Source: Tillandsia leiboldiana
Lineage: Eukaryota; Streptophyta; Magnoliopsida; Poales; Bromeliaceae
Assembly: GCA_029204045.2 (NCBI GenBank)
Contig: CM055065.1
Location: 46,935,247-46,999,246, forward strand
DNA: 64,000 nucleotides
Reading direction: 5' to 3'
Positions within the stretch are counted from its first letter, which is position 1; the number at the start of each line of letters is the position of its first letter. Below are positions 35,205-46,001 of this stretch, one piece after another. The translations under genes and the position numbers were made by a program. Below the pieces are notes generated by a model that was not told the origin of the DNA, ran no database searches, and saw only the letters and a list, made by a program, of their open reading frames with translations.

Positions 35205-35329
35205 GTATACATAGAATGATCAAAAAGTTGAAATTAGTTAAAAACTTAAAATGACATATGTAGTGGTATAAAATTTATACGTACTAATTATTTAGTATTT
35301 GTATAAGTATAATATCCTAATTTTATATA

Positions 35330-35640
35330 AAGAATTAAGATTTTATGCTTTTTTTTTTTTAGAGAATAACTTCTATATTTATAAAAATACAAAGTTATTA
35401 GTGCTTGTAGATTTTAATACTTGGATAAAAAGATATGTGGTTTGGATGATAGTGGGCCCCTTGGGTTAAATTAGTGGTCAGTGGAATAGAATGATCTAAA
35501 AAATGAAATTAGTCAAAGGGACAGATCTAACGGTAGAAAACTTACGAGCACCAATTACTTGGTGATTGTACAAGTATAGAAAACTTGCTAGCACCCAAAT
35601 ACTTGGTGCTATTGATAGCATAGTAGCCGGACTCAGATTA
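35330..35640. mobile_element. MITE of family A (inverted-repeat, ACTTGGTGCTA type), partial
   Basis: It contains the family phrases TTGGATAAAAAGATATGTGG, TGATAGTGGGCCCCTTGG and a terminal CAAATACTTGGTGCTATTGA with ATAGCATAGTAGCC. The left half is diverged. Other copies are at 38508-39385, 39480-39735, 39810-39927, 40173-40396 and 45600-45836. Confidence 0.65.
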
Positions 35641-35674
35641 AGAATCTGGCATGTGTAGGGTTTTCGGCCCGATA

Positions 35675-37427
35675 TCATTTCGGTCGCGCATACTTCGGCC
35701 TCGTTGGCCGAAGACTCGCCCTCGCTTGCCTCGCTCGGCTTTCTACGATCCGAGGTTTGTTCGACGAATAAGACATTGTGTTCCTTCGCCTTCTTCCAAT
35801 TTTGATAGCGGTCCTATTTTGGCCACTCCTCCTTGTTGTTCCTTTGGAATCGCTAATATTGAGCAACTCGAACCCCCAAATAAAAAAGATTAGGAAAGTA
35901 TCGACCCTCGAAGTGAACTTGGGTTTTAAAGTGTAGGTCGTTGAAGCGATTTCTATAAACTCAGCCTCGGGCATCATAACAAAACAACGATTCCTCGTCG
36001 CCTTGAAACGGTTGAGGAATTTTTCAGCCGATTCGTCGGCATTTTGCTGAAGTGATGCCAAATCGACAATCGAAGACTCGGGCACAACCCGATAAAACTA
36101 CTCATGGAATTTCGCCTCAAGCTCGTCCCAATCATGGACGGAGTTATGAGGCAGGCTGGTAAACCACGAGAACGCCGTCTTTGTCAACAACGTACTGAAC
36201 AACCTCATCTTTAGGAATGGGCTGGCGTCCGCCGCTCGGTAGTGGGCCGTAAATCGAGCAATGTGCTCAATAGTGTTTTCGTTCTCCTTGCTTGAGAACT
36301 TGTCGAACTTTGGCATCTTCCAGTTGGCTGGGTACAGGTGATTCGTATCGATATGAGCAGGATACGAGGACATGAATACTGGCCGAATCGCCGGCCTGGC
36401 CTCTGTGCCGAAGGTATTGCGGATAGTTTCCTCCACTTGGGCGAAATGTCGGTAAGTCCTACTGGAGGTACTAAGACCACCATTTGTGCCGGTGGAGATG
36501 GCAGCCTGTGCTGGCTGCCTGGTTCCGAGACGGTTCTTGCGGAAGGACCTGCCTATCATTCCTGCCCCCAGCCATCTCGGCGAGCTCGGCCTGAGGTGCC
36601 GAAGCCGCCGGCTGCACTAGAGGAGGTTGCGGCTAGTAATGGCCATCCTGTTGTTGAGGAAGTCCCTAAGGAGGGACCTATCCGTTGTTCCTACCCCCAG
36701 CCCTTTCGGTAAGCCCGGCCTGAGGTACCGGAGCCATCGGTTGCACTAGAGGAGGTGGCGGCCCGTAATGACCGGCTTGATCCTGAGCTGGTCCCTGCGG
36801 AGGGACCTACCCGTCGTTCCTGCCCCTAGCCTGTAGCTGGATGAACGGCGATAGGGAAGGCAGAGTAATCCCCTAGTAGGTGTCTGATTGCTGGCCGATA
36901 TTCTGCCACATCGGCCACATCACCTTCTGGTACGAGGTTATCTGCAGCTGTACTGCCCCAAGCGGCTGCGCCACTTGATAAGTAGCCGCCGGTGGTGCAA
37001 CTCCCTGGGGTCGCATTGTCGGCATTGCTGGCGCCATCGTGATCAATTGCATCGGCAATTGCTGGGGTGTTGTGAAGGCAAACCTTCCATTGTAGGGCTT
37101 ATTTTGGGCCAACGTCTGTCCGATCCAAGCCACTTTCTCGTCCGAGGCTGTTACAGCGGCCAACATTAACTCCAGGCGAGCCTCTTGCGCCTAGTTGTTC
37201 TTCTCGAGGGACGCTTGGGTCCACTCAGCATTTTCCATCATTCGGGCTATTTGCTCAAATAACTGATGTAGGGTCAGCTCCTGAGGTGACGACCTCCCGC
37301 TGGTCTCAGGGGCCTCAGGTTGCGTCGGAGGCTGATGGTCCGCATGCCCGGCGCTGCTGGCCTGGTCGTTCCTCACTTGTCTGGGGACGACTCTACTCCT
37401 AAGAGTTAGGCTGTTGTCCTCTGACAT
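35675..37427 (-). pseudogene. Ty3-gypsy gag (minus strand), broken
   Basis: The reading starts MSEDNSLTLRSRVVPRQ at 37427 and passes a stop at 37191, a stop at 36873 and a frameshift between 36873 and 36560. It then enters a gag core with NWKMPKFDKFSSKENENTIE, AFSWFTSLP and WDELEAKFHE, a TAG at 36098-36100, then VDLASLQQNADESAEKFLNR. These match the retrotransposon gag family, a structural protein of the virus-like particle. Downstream protease and polymerase are absent before 35675. The region after about 35760 loses similarity. Confidence 0.82.
36543..36830 (-). repeat. In-frame 129-bp repeat inside the gag linker
   Basis: AGGGACCTACCCGTCGTTCC-type phrases recur at about 36543, 36672 and 36801, a period of 129 bp or 43 codons. 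On the minus strand each unit encodes a proline/glutamine/glycine-rich linker containing GGRN and PPLVQP. The length is a multiple of three, which would keep the gag frame. Confidence 0.8.
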
Positions 37428-37539
37428 GGTAACGGTAGGAGATAGGTAAGAGTTACCTGAGTGTCCCACCGGGCGTGCCACAGGAGTTGTTGGGGTCAAA
37501 AATAGCAGTTTGTGATCGGCCCTTGGGGGTGACCCTCCG

Positions 37540-38507
37540 AGTGTGATGCACCGCGTGCCAAATGGATCAAGCGATCAGGTCGAGGAGGGATCTGCTCGGT
37601 CGGGTTCTTCTCAATCAACTCTCGCGACCGTCCGACTTAAATTAACCGAATCGGGATATAGAGATAGAGAGAGTTCAACCTAGAGTAGCTGAATCGTGAT
37701 ATGGAGGCAAAGATGTGGCAAAAACAAATGGCTAATGAGCCAATTGTAGAGATTGTATTGAGTAGAAAGAGGGTTACAAAGTAACAAGTACCCAATTACT
37801 ATTAATCTACTCCTAAAAAATACGGTAAATCTATCTAGGAAAGCAGTAAAAGATATGAAAAGCAGGGGTGGTCCTGGCTTATGAAGTTGCAGGACCCATT
37901 TTTCTTCGATGGTTCGGGTATTTATTCACTTCCCGAATCATACTTACAGGCGCCGATTTGAATTATCGGCGTGATTTGGGGAAAATCATCGTGAAATCCT
38001 CAGCTACTTCCTTTTAAGTCGAAACTTCATCAAATAGGATAATAATCGTTCTTCCGTCCAGGTTCATCCCCTTATTAAAGCACCGAAGCGTGATTTGTGG
38101 CGTTTTCCAATACTGGACGCCGCTTGCCGTTTCAGAGTCTGTTACGGGATTCGCGCCCCGAATCTCGTACTCTTTCTTTTCAGAATTTTTCCTTTTTCGG
38201 CTCGAGTAACCGAGATTTTACTCTGACTTTGCCTTTCTGGCCGCTCGACTGGAGTGGCCTGGTGATCGTCTTCAGTCGAAATCGATCTTGGAAGAAGCGG
38301 GAATCTTCTTCGGTTGCTTCTCCTATCGGCTGATGCCTTTAATCGATGGCATACGTTGCGTGCTGCACTCTTACGCGATTGAGATCAGTCTTGATTAAGA
38401 CGCGGATCGTTCTTCGGTTGACCCATTCCTCCATCGGCATGATGTTTTTAGCTGACGGAATACGTCACGTGTCGCTTTCTTAAGTGGCGAAAATTTTAGT
38501 CTCAACA
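37540..38507 (-). mobile_element. LTR of the minus-strand gypsy element (5' LTR)
   Basis: On the minus strand it begins TGTTGAGACTAAAA at 38507 and leads toward the gag start at 37427, with a leader in between. A related copy in the same orientation lies at 46078-46990 (shared order: GATCAAGC, TTCTTCTCAATCAA, GAGGGTTACAA, TTTTTCTTCGATGGTTCG). The 3' boundary near 37540 is approximate. Confidence 0.65.
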
Positions 38508-39384
38508 ACTATCAATAGTACCAAGTACTTGGTACTATTGACTTTTTAACTTTTGGATTAAAGGATGTGCGGTTAGGATTATAGTGGTCCCCTAGACTGC
38601 GTTTGGTTCAGGTATAAGTTAAAACTGTTTATTCCAGAGATAGGTATAAGTTCAGGAACAAGTAGGAATAAGATCAATTTTTACGTTTGGATGAAAATTG
38701 GATTGTTTCTAGAAATAAGAAAAATAGTGTATGGATAGTTAGATTGGAATAGTGAAAATAAGAATAATTATAATTTTAAAATAATAATATTTTATCTTAT
38801 TAATTAATATAAAAATATTAATTAAATAATAATTTAGTTTATTTAATTAACTATTGCTAAATAATACTAAATATTAATTGATAAAATAATTAACAATAAT
38901 GAGTATTATTAATAAATAATTTAATTAACTATAAATAATTTAATAAATTAATAAATTAATTAGTTAATTACCTAATAGTTTAATAATTAGTTAATAAAAT
39001 AATTAGATTAGTCAAAATATTAAATTAAAGAGTTAACACAATAATTAAAATTATATTTACTTTAATTAAGCTTATTCTCGATGGAAAAAAGCTTGTTTCA
39101 GGAAAAAGGCTGGAACAGTAATTTCAGCTTTATACCAGCTTGTTCTAGAAAGACGAGAGCTACTATTCCCATCCAAACCAAACGTGTTTGGAGAATAAGG
39201 CTGAAATAAGATCTTATTCCAAGCCTTGTTCCCGAAACAAACATTGCCCTAGAATTTACTAGGTTATTGGTTAAATAATATAAACCCTAGGGGACCACTA
39301 TCATTCTAACCGCACATCTTTTCATCCAAGGGCTAAAAACTTAATAGTATCAAGTGTTTGGTACTATTGATAGTATAGTAGCCA

Positions 39385-39385
<1 letters not shown>
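38508..39385. mobile_element. MITE of family A, split by a Harbinger-type MITE
   Basis: The left arm 38508-38594 and right arm 39249-39385 are inverted copies of each other: both carry GGTACTATTGA, TGTGCGGTTAG and ATAGTGGTCCCCTAG in opposite orientation. The interior was interrupted at the CTAG step by the element at 38595-39248. Confidence 0.82.
38595..39248. mobile_element. Non-autonomous PIF/Harbinger-type element
   Basis: The 654-bp insert starts GACTGCGTTTGGTTC and ends GAAACAAACATTGCC, with a 3-bp direct repeat CTA (38592-38594 and 39249-39251), consistent with the T-A-centred trinucleotide targets of PIF/Harbinger elements. Its first 110 bp align well with the start of the larger Harbinger element at 58385 (shared GCGTTTGGTTC, GGTATAAG, AACTG, TTATT, AAGT). 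No coding capacity. Confidence 0.82.

Positions 39386-39386
<1 letters not shown>

Positions 39387-39478
<92 letters not shown>
39387..39478. repeat. (TA)n then (GA)n microsatellite
   Basis: About 40 bp of TA is followed by about 50 bp of GA. It separates two family A MITEs. Confidence 0.95.
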
Positions 39479-39479
<1 letters not shown>

Positions 39480-39480
<1 letters not shown>

Positions 39481-39734
39481 GAATGCTATTAATAGCACCA
39501 AGTCATTGGTGCTACTAAGCTTTTGGCCCTTGGAATAAGAGATATGTTGTTGGGATGATAGTGGGCCCCTAGGGTTTACCCCCTTGATCATTTTCATCTC
39601 TTAAATCATACTATTTTTTCAACCATGCACCTACTAAACCCTATAGGTCCACTATCATTCTAACCACACATTTCTTAATCTAATGGCTAAAAACCTATTA
39701 GCACCAATATCTTGGGGCGTAGTAGCCTCTATAA

Positions 39735-39735
<1 letters not shown>
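39480..39735. mobile_element. MITE of family A
   Basis: The arms are inverted. Left: AATAGCACCAAG, TTGGTGCTA, GGGATGATAGTGGGCCCCTA. Right: TAGGTCCACTATCATTC, ACACATTTCTTAATC, ATTAGCACCAATATCTTGG. It lies between two microsatellite tracts. Confidence 0.8.

Positions 39736-39737
<2 letters not shown>

Positions 39738-39805
<68 letters not shown>
39738..39805. repeat. (TA)n microsatellite
   Basis: Near-perfect TA dinucleotide tract of about 68 bp. Confidence 0.95.
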
Positions 39806-39809
<4 letters not shown>

Positions 39810-39810
<1 letters not shown>

Positions 39811-39927
39811 GAGTTTCTATGTCTTTAAAAGTATCAAGTTATTGGTGTTTGTAATTTTTTAGCCTTTAAATGAAAAGATGTGTAGTTAGGATGATAGTGG
39901 ACTTATAGGGTTTAGTGGGTGGTTGGG
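39810..39927. mobile_element. MITE of family A, left half only
   Basis: TCAAGTTATTGGTGTTTGTA, GAAAAGATGTGTAGTTAGGA and TGATAGTGGACTTATAGGG match the left arm of the family. The right arm is replaced by the family B element that follows. Confidence 0.65.
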
Positions 39928-40130
39928 CTTGTGCTTATATACTTTTAAAAGCACAAGCCCAACTATACTTGGAATTTTTTTACTATTGGATTTGTATTGA
40001 GATTTGTGATATTATAAAATCAGCTAAAGAGAGAGAAAAAGAAAGTATAATAGCACGAATCACAATACAAATCTAATGATAAAAAATTTATAAGCATAGT
40101 TGATTAGCTTATACTTTTGAAAGTATACAA
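39928..40130. mobile_element. MITE of family B (GAGCTTGTATA type), copy 1
   Basis: Ends are inverted (ATACTTTTAAAAGCACAAGC near 39950 against GCTTATACTTTTGAAAGTAT near 40110), and the interior carries ATTGAGATTTGTG against GAATCACAATACAAATCTAA. A second copy is at 45256-45463. Confidence 0.7.
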
Positions 40131-40172
40131 GCTCTACTCTCTCTCTCTATATATATATAGAGATAGAGAGAG

Positions 40173-40393
40173 TAAGGCTACTATGTATGTATAAGTACTA
40201 AGCAATTGGTACTTGTAAATTTTCAACCGTTAAATCTACCACATTGACTAATTTCATCTCTTAAATCATTTTATTCCGCCAACCACTCACTTAATTTAAG
40301 GGGCCTACTATCATCCTATCCATATATCTTTTTATCCAAGTGCTAAAGACCTACAAGCACCGATGATTTGATATTTTTAAAAATATAGGAGCT

Positions 40394-40396
<3 letters not shown>
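40173..40396. mobile_element. MITE of family A
   Basis: It opens AAGGCTACTATGTATGTATA with GCAATTGGTACTTG and closes with CCTACTATCATCCTATCC, ATCTTTTTATCCAAG and CACCGATGATTTGATA. Directly followed by a long TA tract. Confidence 0.7.

Positions 40397-40397
<1 letters not shown>

Positions 40398-40476
<79 letters not shown>
40398..40476. repeat. (TA)n microsatellite
   Basis: TA dinucleotide tract of about 79 bp. Confidence 0.95.
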
Positions 40477-40479
<3 letters not shown>

Positions 40480-41424
40480 GATTTTTTGATATTATTTATT
40501 TAGTGATGGAAAGGATTAAAACTCAATGGAGAAAAATAAAAATTTTATGAAAAGTGATGATATGACATAAAAATTTTAGATCAAAAATATTTATTTTATT
40601 TTATATAGTATAAAAAAATTTCTATCAAAATTTTATACGATTTGAATATTTCTATATTATTAGACTTACAAACAGCTCACCACAACTATTAAAATTATTG
40701 ATTTTGAGTTATTTCGATTACTAGGTAAATTATTTAGATAAAAAAATAATAAAAGAGCTTGTATATAAAAAGAAAAAATATATACAAATTAGAATAGGAA
40801 TAATAGTCTCTTTGGAAATAAATAAAAAAAAAAAAAGAGAAGGTACATCAGAATAGCAAAAGGGGGGCTTTCCTTTCATCACCAGCACGCCAACACCAAG
40901 CAGAGGGAGTACTTGATGTACTCCTGGCTCGTCCCAGCAGAAAAAAAAAAACAAAGGCACTAAAGGTGGATTCCGGGCCTATTGTTCTTCAACAACAACA
41001 ACGGTGACGGCGATGGCGGCCGTGAGGGCGACGACAACGATGTGCGAGAAGGTCTCATGGCCTTTTATTTCTTCTTCGACGATTCCAATAATAGTGACCA
41101 CAAGATTATCCTACCACCAAGATGACGGCGGGCGGGTCAGTGTATGCGCACAAACGACATAGCGGTGACCTTTTTGTCAATTTGATTGTGCGGCCATCTT
41201 CGTGATATGCTCGACCGATCAAATCCGGCATTGAATCGTTACTATGTCGTGTATGCATATTCACTAAACACCCGTTCCCTCAAAACGTGCACCGAACGGC
41301 ATGACGACGGTTCTCCAACCGATTTGATTGTGCGGCAATCTTCGTGATAGGCTCGACACACAAATTTTTATTAAATAATAATAATAATAATAATATAAAA
41401 AAATAAAAATTATAAAAATAAATC
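40477..41424. other. Non-coding sequence, no gene seen
   Basis: AT-rich to about 40960, then more balanced sequence containing GAC/GGC-rich phrases (41000-41060) and CTTCGTGATAGGCTCGAC (41340-41356), a forerunner of the tandem repeat that follows. No frame has a recognisable domain. Confidence 0.45.
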
Positions 41425-41720
41425 AACTCGACCAAACCGTCATCTTCGTGATAGGCACCGGTCGAGCCAACCGCCATCTTCGTGATAGGCACGGCTCGAC
41501 TCGATCAAATCGCCATCTTCGTGATAGGCACCGGTCGAGCCAATCGCCATCCTCGTGATATGCACGGCTCGACTCGATCAAACCGCCATCTTCGTAATAG
41601 GCACCGATCGAGCTAACCATCATCTTCGTGATAAGCACGGCTCGACTCGATCAAATCGCCCTCTTCGTGATAGGCACCGATCAAGCCAATTGCCATCTTC
41701 GTGAAAGGCACTGCTCGAAT
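41425..41720. repeat. Tandem repeat, about 75-bp dimeric unit
   Basis: CATCTTCGTGATAGGCAC recurs about every 37 bp, alternating with GGTCGAGCCAA and GGCTCGACTCGATCAAA halves, giving a 75-bp dimer repeated four times. The open frame on the minus strand (41423-41638) is a reading of the repeat, not a gene. Confidence 0.85.
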
Positions 41721-41739
41721 TAATTCGATTTAAATCAGA

Positions 41740-43330
41740 TTGTTAACTAAACCCAATATGGATATGATTTAAAGCGAATACAATTGAGATAAATAATTCG
41801 AACAGAATCACATGAGGTTCGAGCTGAACCGAATTAAACCACAAACCGGTTTGACTTAAATTGAACCTAAGCCGGTTCAACATGAATGGAATCACAGGAG
41901 GATTGAGCCAAGTCGAACCAAATCATAAGCTGGCTCGACCTAAACCGAGCCATGAAGGATACACCTTGAACCTAAGCGGATTCAACTTAAACTGAGCTGC
42001 ATGAGGTTCGAACCAAACCGAACCACAAGCCGGATCGACTTAAACATTCAACTTGTCGGTTCAACCCAAACAGAGCCACAGGAGGTCCGAGTCAATCCGA
42101 ACTACAACCCAGTTGAACCCATACCGAACCACATGAGGTTCGAGTCAAACCGAATGACAAGGTGGTTCTACTTAAATCAAATCATAAATGACTCAACTTG
42201 AACTGAAGTCGGTTCGACCCAAACAGAACCACATGAGGCCCAAGCCGAGCCGAATTAAATTACAAGCCGGTTCAACTTGAACGTTGATTACAAGAGAACC
42301 GAGCCAACCCAAACCGAATCACAAGCCGGTTCAGCTTAAACCAAACCATAAAGAATTCAACTTATCGGTTCAACCCAAACAGAACCACATGAGGCCCAAG
42401 CCGAACCGAAACCAAATTACAAGTTGGTTCAACTTGAACGTAATCACAAGAGGATCGAGCCAAGTTGAACCTAACTACAAACCAGTTCGACCTAAACCGA
42501 GCCACAAAGGATTTAAACTTGAACCGAAGTTGGTACAACCTAAACAAAACCACAGAAGGTCCAAGCTGCGCCGAACTGAACTACAAACCAGTTTGACTCG
42601 AACTGACTACGTGAGGTCCAAATTGCAAGCATGTTCAACTCGAACTGAACCACAAGCTGGTTCGACTTAAACCGAACCATAAAGAATTGAACTTGAACTA
42701 CAAACTGGTTCAACCTGAACTGAACCGCAGGAGGATCAAGCCAAGCCAGATCAAACCATAAGCCAATTCAACCTAAATCGAATCTGGACGGAACTATATG
42801 CAACTTGAACCAGGCTATGAACCAGCTTGACCCCAAATCAAAATCAAAGAGTTCTAAACCAAGCCGCAAAGATGGCGATTCAAATCAAACTCAAACGGAT
42901 TTCGAACCAAATCACAAGAGTTCAATCCAAACTAAATGCAAAGGGATTCTAAGTTGAACCGAACCCCAAGGTGGCTCAACCTGAATCAAACTCAAACGAA
43001 TCTCGAACCAAACCATAAGATTACGATCTGAACCAAACCTAACTGCATAAGGGTCTAAGTTGAGCCGAAATATGAGGGCCCGACCGAAATCGAATTCAAA
43101 GGATCTCGAACTATCATAAGGGTTCGACCTAAACCATGTCTCAAAGGATTCCGAACCAAAGCATAACGGTTCGACCCAAATCAAATTCAAAAGGGACAAA
43201 TCAAGTGAAAGCCTAAACCGGCTCAGCTCAAATCAAATACAAAAGGTTCAAACCAATTCAATTTGAACCCAACCTGAACAAAGGTTCAAATCAAACTTCA
43301 GGGATGATCCAAATCATGCGAACCAGCTCC
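41740..43330. repeat. Old diverged minisatellite (GGTTCGA / CCGAACC type)
   Basis: Roughly 1.6 kb is made of loosely repeated phrases such as AACCGAACCACATGAGGTTC, ACAAGCCGGTTCAACTTGAA and GACTTAAACCGAACC. Unit size drifts around 55-60 bp. Small open frames on both strands (for example 42284-42670 plus) only translate the repeat. Confidence 0.7.
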
Positions 43331-43403
43331 ACCCGAACTGAAACAAATCAAGAGTTCAAGCCGAGCTAACTCCAAATGAATCTGCTGAGTCAACTTAATC
43401 GAC

Positions 43404-43605
43404 TCACAATCCAAAGTCAAACGACCGAAAAGTCATTAAACTTAATCCAAATTCAAACGACCGAAGAGTCATTAAACTAAACCCAAATCCAAACGACCGA
43501 AAAGTCATTAAACTAAACAACCCAAATCCAAACGACCGAAAAGTCATTAAACTAAACACAAATCCAAATGACCGAAAAGTCATTAAACTAAACAACCTAA
43601 ACAAT
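43404..43605. repeat. Tandem repeat, 37-43-bp unit, five copies
   Basis: AACGACCGAAAAGTCATTAAACT is repeated five times with short ACCCAAATCC spacers of varying length. The minus-strand open frame reading LMTFRSFGF repeats is a shadow. Confidence 0.92.
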
Positions 43606-43860
43606 TCAAATCATATCAAACTCAACCCCATTCGACCGCCACCCACTTTTGAAGGGCCACCAAGCTTATAAATTGAGCATTTCACTCATGTACAGTAAGG
43701 GTATGCCCCTACTTAAGCCATGTACTTGAAAGCCATATCAATAAAAGTTAGTCTTTATATTACGGTCTCTTTCATCATCATCATTCATTTTGGTCTATTA
43801 ATCGATGGTCCCTTAACACTGCAAGTGTGGGGTAATTAACAGCAGATTCTTTAGTCTGTT
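43606..43860 (+). mobile_element. Possible 3' part of an LTR (R/U5-like)
   Basis: GTACTTGAAAGCCATATCAA followed by AATAAA (43740-43745) and a CATCATCATCATTC stretch resemble the polyadenylation end of gypsy LTRs. With the tandem arrays just upstream this could be one LTR with repeat-bearing U3. Boundaries are not visible. Confidence 0.35.
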
Positions 43861-44143
43861 GGAAGCCATGAGCCTGCAAACATGATTTCAAATACAAAAA
43901 ATATCCAAACAAACTCGATCTGTATCATGAATGACCACTCATCGCGTGTCGGTTCATTCGTAGCGGCAGACATAAATGATATTAAAAAATCGTAAAATTT
44001 ATTTTCTAGATTTTTCAGAAATATAGATCAAATCTAATGAAGCCGATCATCGATTCGAAAATCTCAATATCGAAAACGACTTAATGGCACGAAAATCACC
44101 GTGCTTCGAAAAGCACATAAACTTGGCTCATATATACACACAC
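43861..44143. other. Non-coding sequence
   Basis: No gene is seen. A short perfect hairpin, GTGCTT/AAGCAC, is at 44101-44116. Confidence 0.35.
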
Positions 44144-44776
44144 TAAGGATTTAAGAGCCCATCGATACGGGGCGTATCTACTGTACCTTATTGTATCAAC
44201 AAAATATCGATACGATATATACAACTTTTGAACCGATGATACAGTTTAAAACTTTTTTTAAAAAATTATTAAATAATTTTCTCATTTTAGTTCAAAAGAT
44301 TTAATAAATATACATAATAAATAATTAGAATATATTATTGATAAAAAAAATAAATATTCTATGTTATTATATGTCGGCAGACATATATTTTTTATAATCG
44401 ACATGTATCGATACGATTTTACACAGCTCGTCTTGTATCAGACATGTATCGTACATGCTGTATCCACTACAACAAAATTAGGATATAGGAACACATGTTT
44501 GTGACCTTTTTTGTAAGTGTCACATTTATAGTCCATCTATATCTAAAATTAGGTTATAGGGACACATTTTTGGAACACATTATAGTAATGTATCGTTATA
44601 CACCCTAACGACGGCACATATAGCGACAGTAATGATAAGTGTCGGTATTTTTTTCAGCAGTATTTTTTTTTTAATTTTTAACAATACTTAAAAATACCGC
44701 TATAGCATAATTTTATTGTAGTGATCATATAAATAAATTTTCGACGCAATCTCGTATCATGTCGCTTAAATGGATA
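44144..44776. mobile_element. hAT-like MITE, copy 2 (GATACG type), split by a CACTA MITE
   Basis: It starts TAAGGATTTAAGAGCCCATC and ends GTCGCTTAAATGGATA, matching the ends of the element at 58486-58829. The interior is the same order of phrases, with CGATACG where the other copy has CGGCACG. The target duplication is no longer recognisable. The CACTA MITE at 44465-44723 sits near its right end. Confidence 0.7.
44465..44723. mobile_element. Non-autonomous CACTA-type MITE, copy 2
   Basis: The 259-bp unit begins CACTACAACAAAATTA and ends TAATTTTATTGTAGTG, with a perfect 3-bp duplication ATC (44462-44464 and 44724-44726). It is a clear sister of 9485-9742: both contain ATAGGGACACATTTTTGG, GACGGCACATATAGC and ATAAGTGTCGGTATTTTT. 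Confidence 0.92.
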
Positions 44777-45019
44777 AATCGCATCCAATACTAAACTTTG
44801 TTTGCAATTTACATTGGCCATATAACTTGGTGGCCATGCATATATAAGCCTTTCTCCTGTACGGGCGCGTGTACGGCCTTTCAATTTATCAAATACTAGC
44901 GGGGACATAAAGAGAAAGTTAATTTGAAGATGTTAAGAGAAGCATAAACTTTATTTATTTTCAGCAAATAAAGAGAAAGATAGAATACTATAAATAATAA
45001 AGCTATACCTAGCTCTACA

Positions 45020-45064
45020 TAAAATCAATGCCTTAATTAGAACTCAAATAAAGTAGAAAGAGAA

Positions 45065-45144
<80 letters not shown>

Positions 45145-45187
45145 AAATCAATGCCTTAATTAGAACTCAAATAAAGTAGAAAGAGAA

Positions 45188-45254
<67 letters not shown>
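45020..45254. repeat. Tandem duplication including a (TA)n tract
   Basis: ATAAAATCAATGCCTTAATT through AGAGAACTAATATA (about 53 bp) followed by a long TA tract occurs twice in a row (45020-45140 and 45141-45254). The two unique portions are essentially identical. Confidence 0.92.
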
Positions 45255-45255
<1 letters not shown>

Positions 45256-45256
<1 letters not shown>

Positions 45257-45463
45257 GAGCTCTTGTATATATATTTTTAAAAGTACAAATCAAATTATGC
45301 TTGTAAATTTTTTACCATTAAATTTATATTGAGATTTGTGTAATTATAAAATCAACTAAAGAGAAAGAAAGAAAAATTACAATTGCACAAATCTCAATAC
45401 AAATCTAATGATAAAAAATTTATAAGTATGATTGGACTTGTATTTTTAAAAGTATATAAGCTC
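45256..45463. mobile_element. MITE of family B, copy 2
   Basis: GAGCTCTTGTATATATATTT at the left and TGTATTTTTAAAAGTATATA with AGCTC at the right are inverted; the interior ATTGAGATTTGTG / AAATCTCAATACAAATC pair is also inverted. Matches 39928-40130. Confidence 0.75.
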
Positions 45464-45465
45464 AA

Positions 45466-45467
<2 letters not shown>

Positions 45468-45547
<80 letters not shown>

Positions 45548-45560
45548 TATATAAGCTCAA

Positions 45561-45597
<37 letters not shown>
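45468..45597. repeat. (TA)n tracts with an internal duplication
   Basis: Two TA tracts are separated by AAAGTATATAAGCTCAACTC, which also precedes the first tract, so the unit has been duplicated together with its microsatellite. Confidence 0.9.
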
Positions 45598-45599
<2 letters not shown>

Positions 45600-45602
<3 letters not shown>

Positions 45603-45836
45603 TCGGCTACTATACTCTTATGAGTAAAATTCTTTCGTACTCATAAGTTTTTATCCTTTGGATGAACAAATGTGCGGTTAGGATTATAGTAGTTCCTAAA
45701 ATTTATAGGATTTCACCAACAACCTAATAAACCCTAGGGGGACCACTATCATTCTAACCGTACATTCCTTCATCCAAGGACGAAAAAATTATGAGTATAA
45801 AGAGGTTTATACTCATAAGAGCATAGTAACCCTACG
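45600..45836. mobile_element. MITE of family A, complete copy between two (TA)n tracts
   Basis: The ends are inverted: GGTTCGGCTACTATACTC with TTATGAGTA on the left, and TACTCATAAGAGCATAGTAA with CCCTACG on the right. Inside, TGTGCGGTTAGGATTATAGT is inverted to ACTATCATTCTAACCGTAC. About 237 bp, no coding capacity. Confidence 0.85.
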
Positions 45837-45837
<1 letters not shown>

Positions 45838-45898
<61 letters not shown>

Positions 45899-46001
45899 CG
45901 TAAATTTTGTAAATTTTAAAAATATAAGGAACATTTTTTCTTTTGTGGAATAATTTTAAATTTGAGATGAAATTTGACGGATCCAAAAAAATATTATTCA
46001 C

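Noticed and set aside
41425..43605. Repeat arrays resembling a CRISPR locus
   Set aside because: This is eukaryotic DNA, the units drift in length, and there are no unique spacers of constant size. They are minisatellites.
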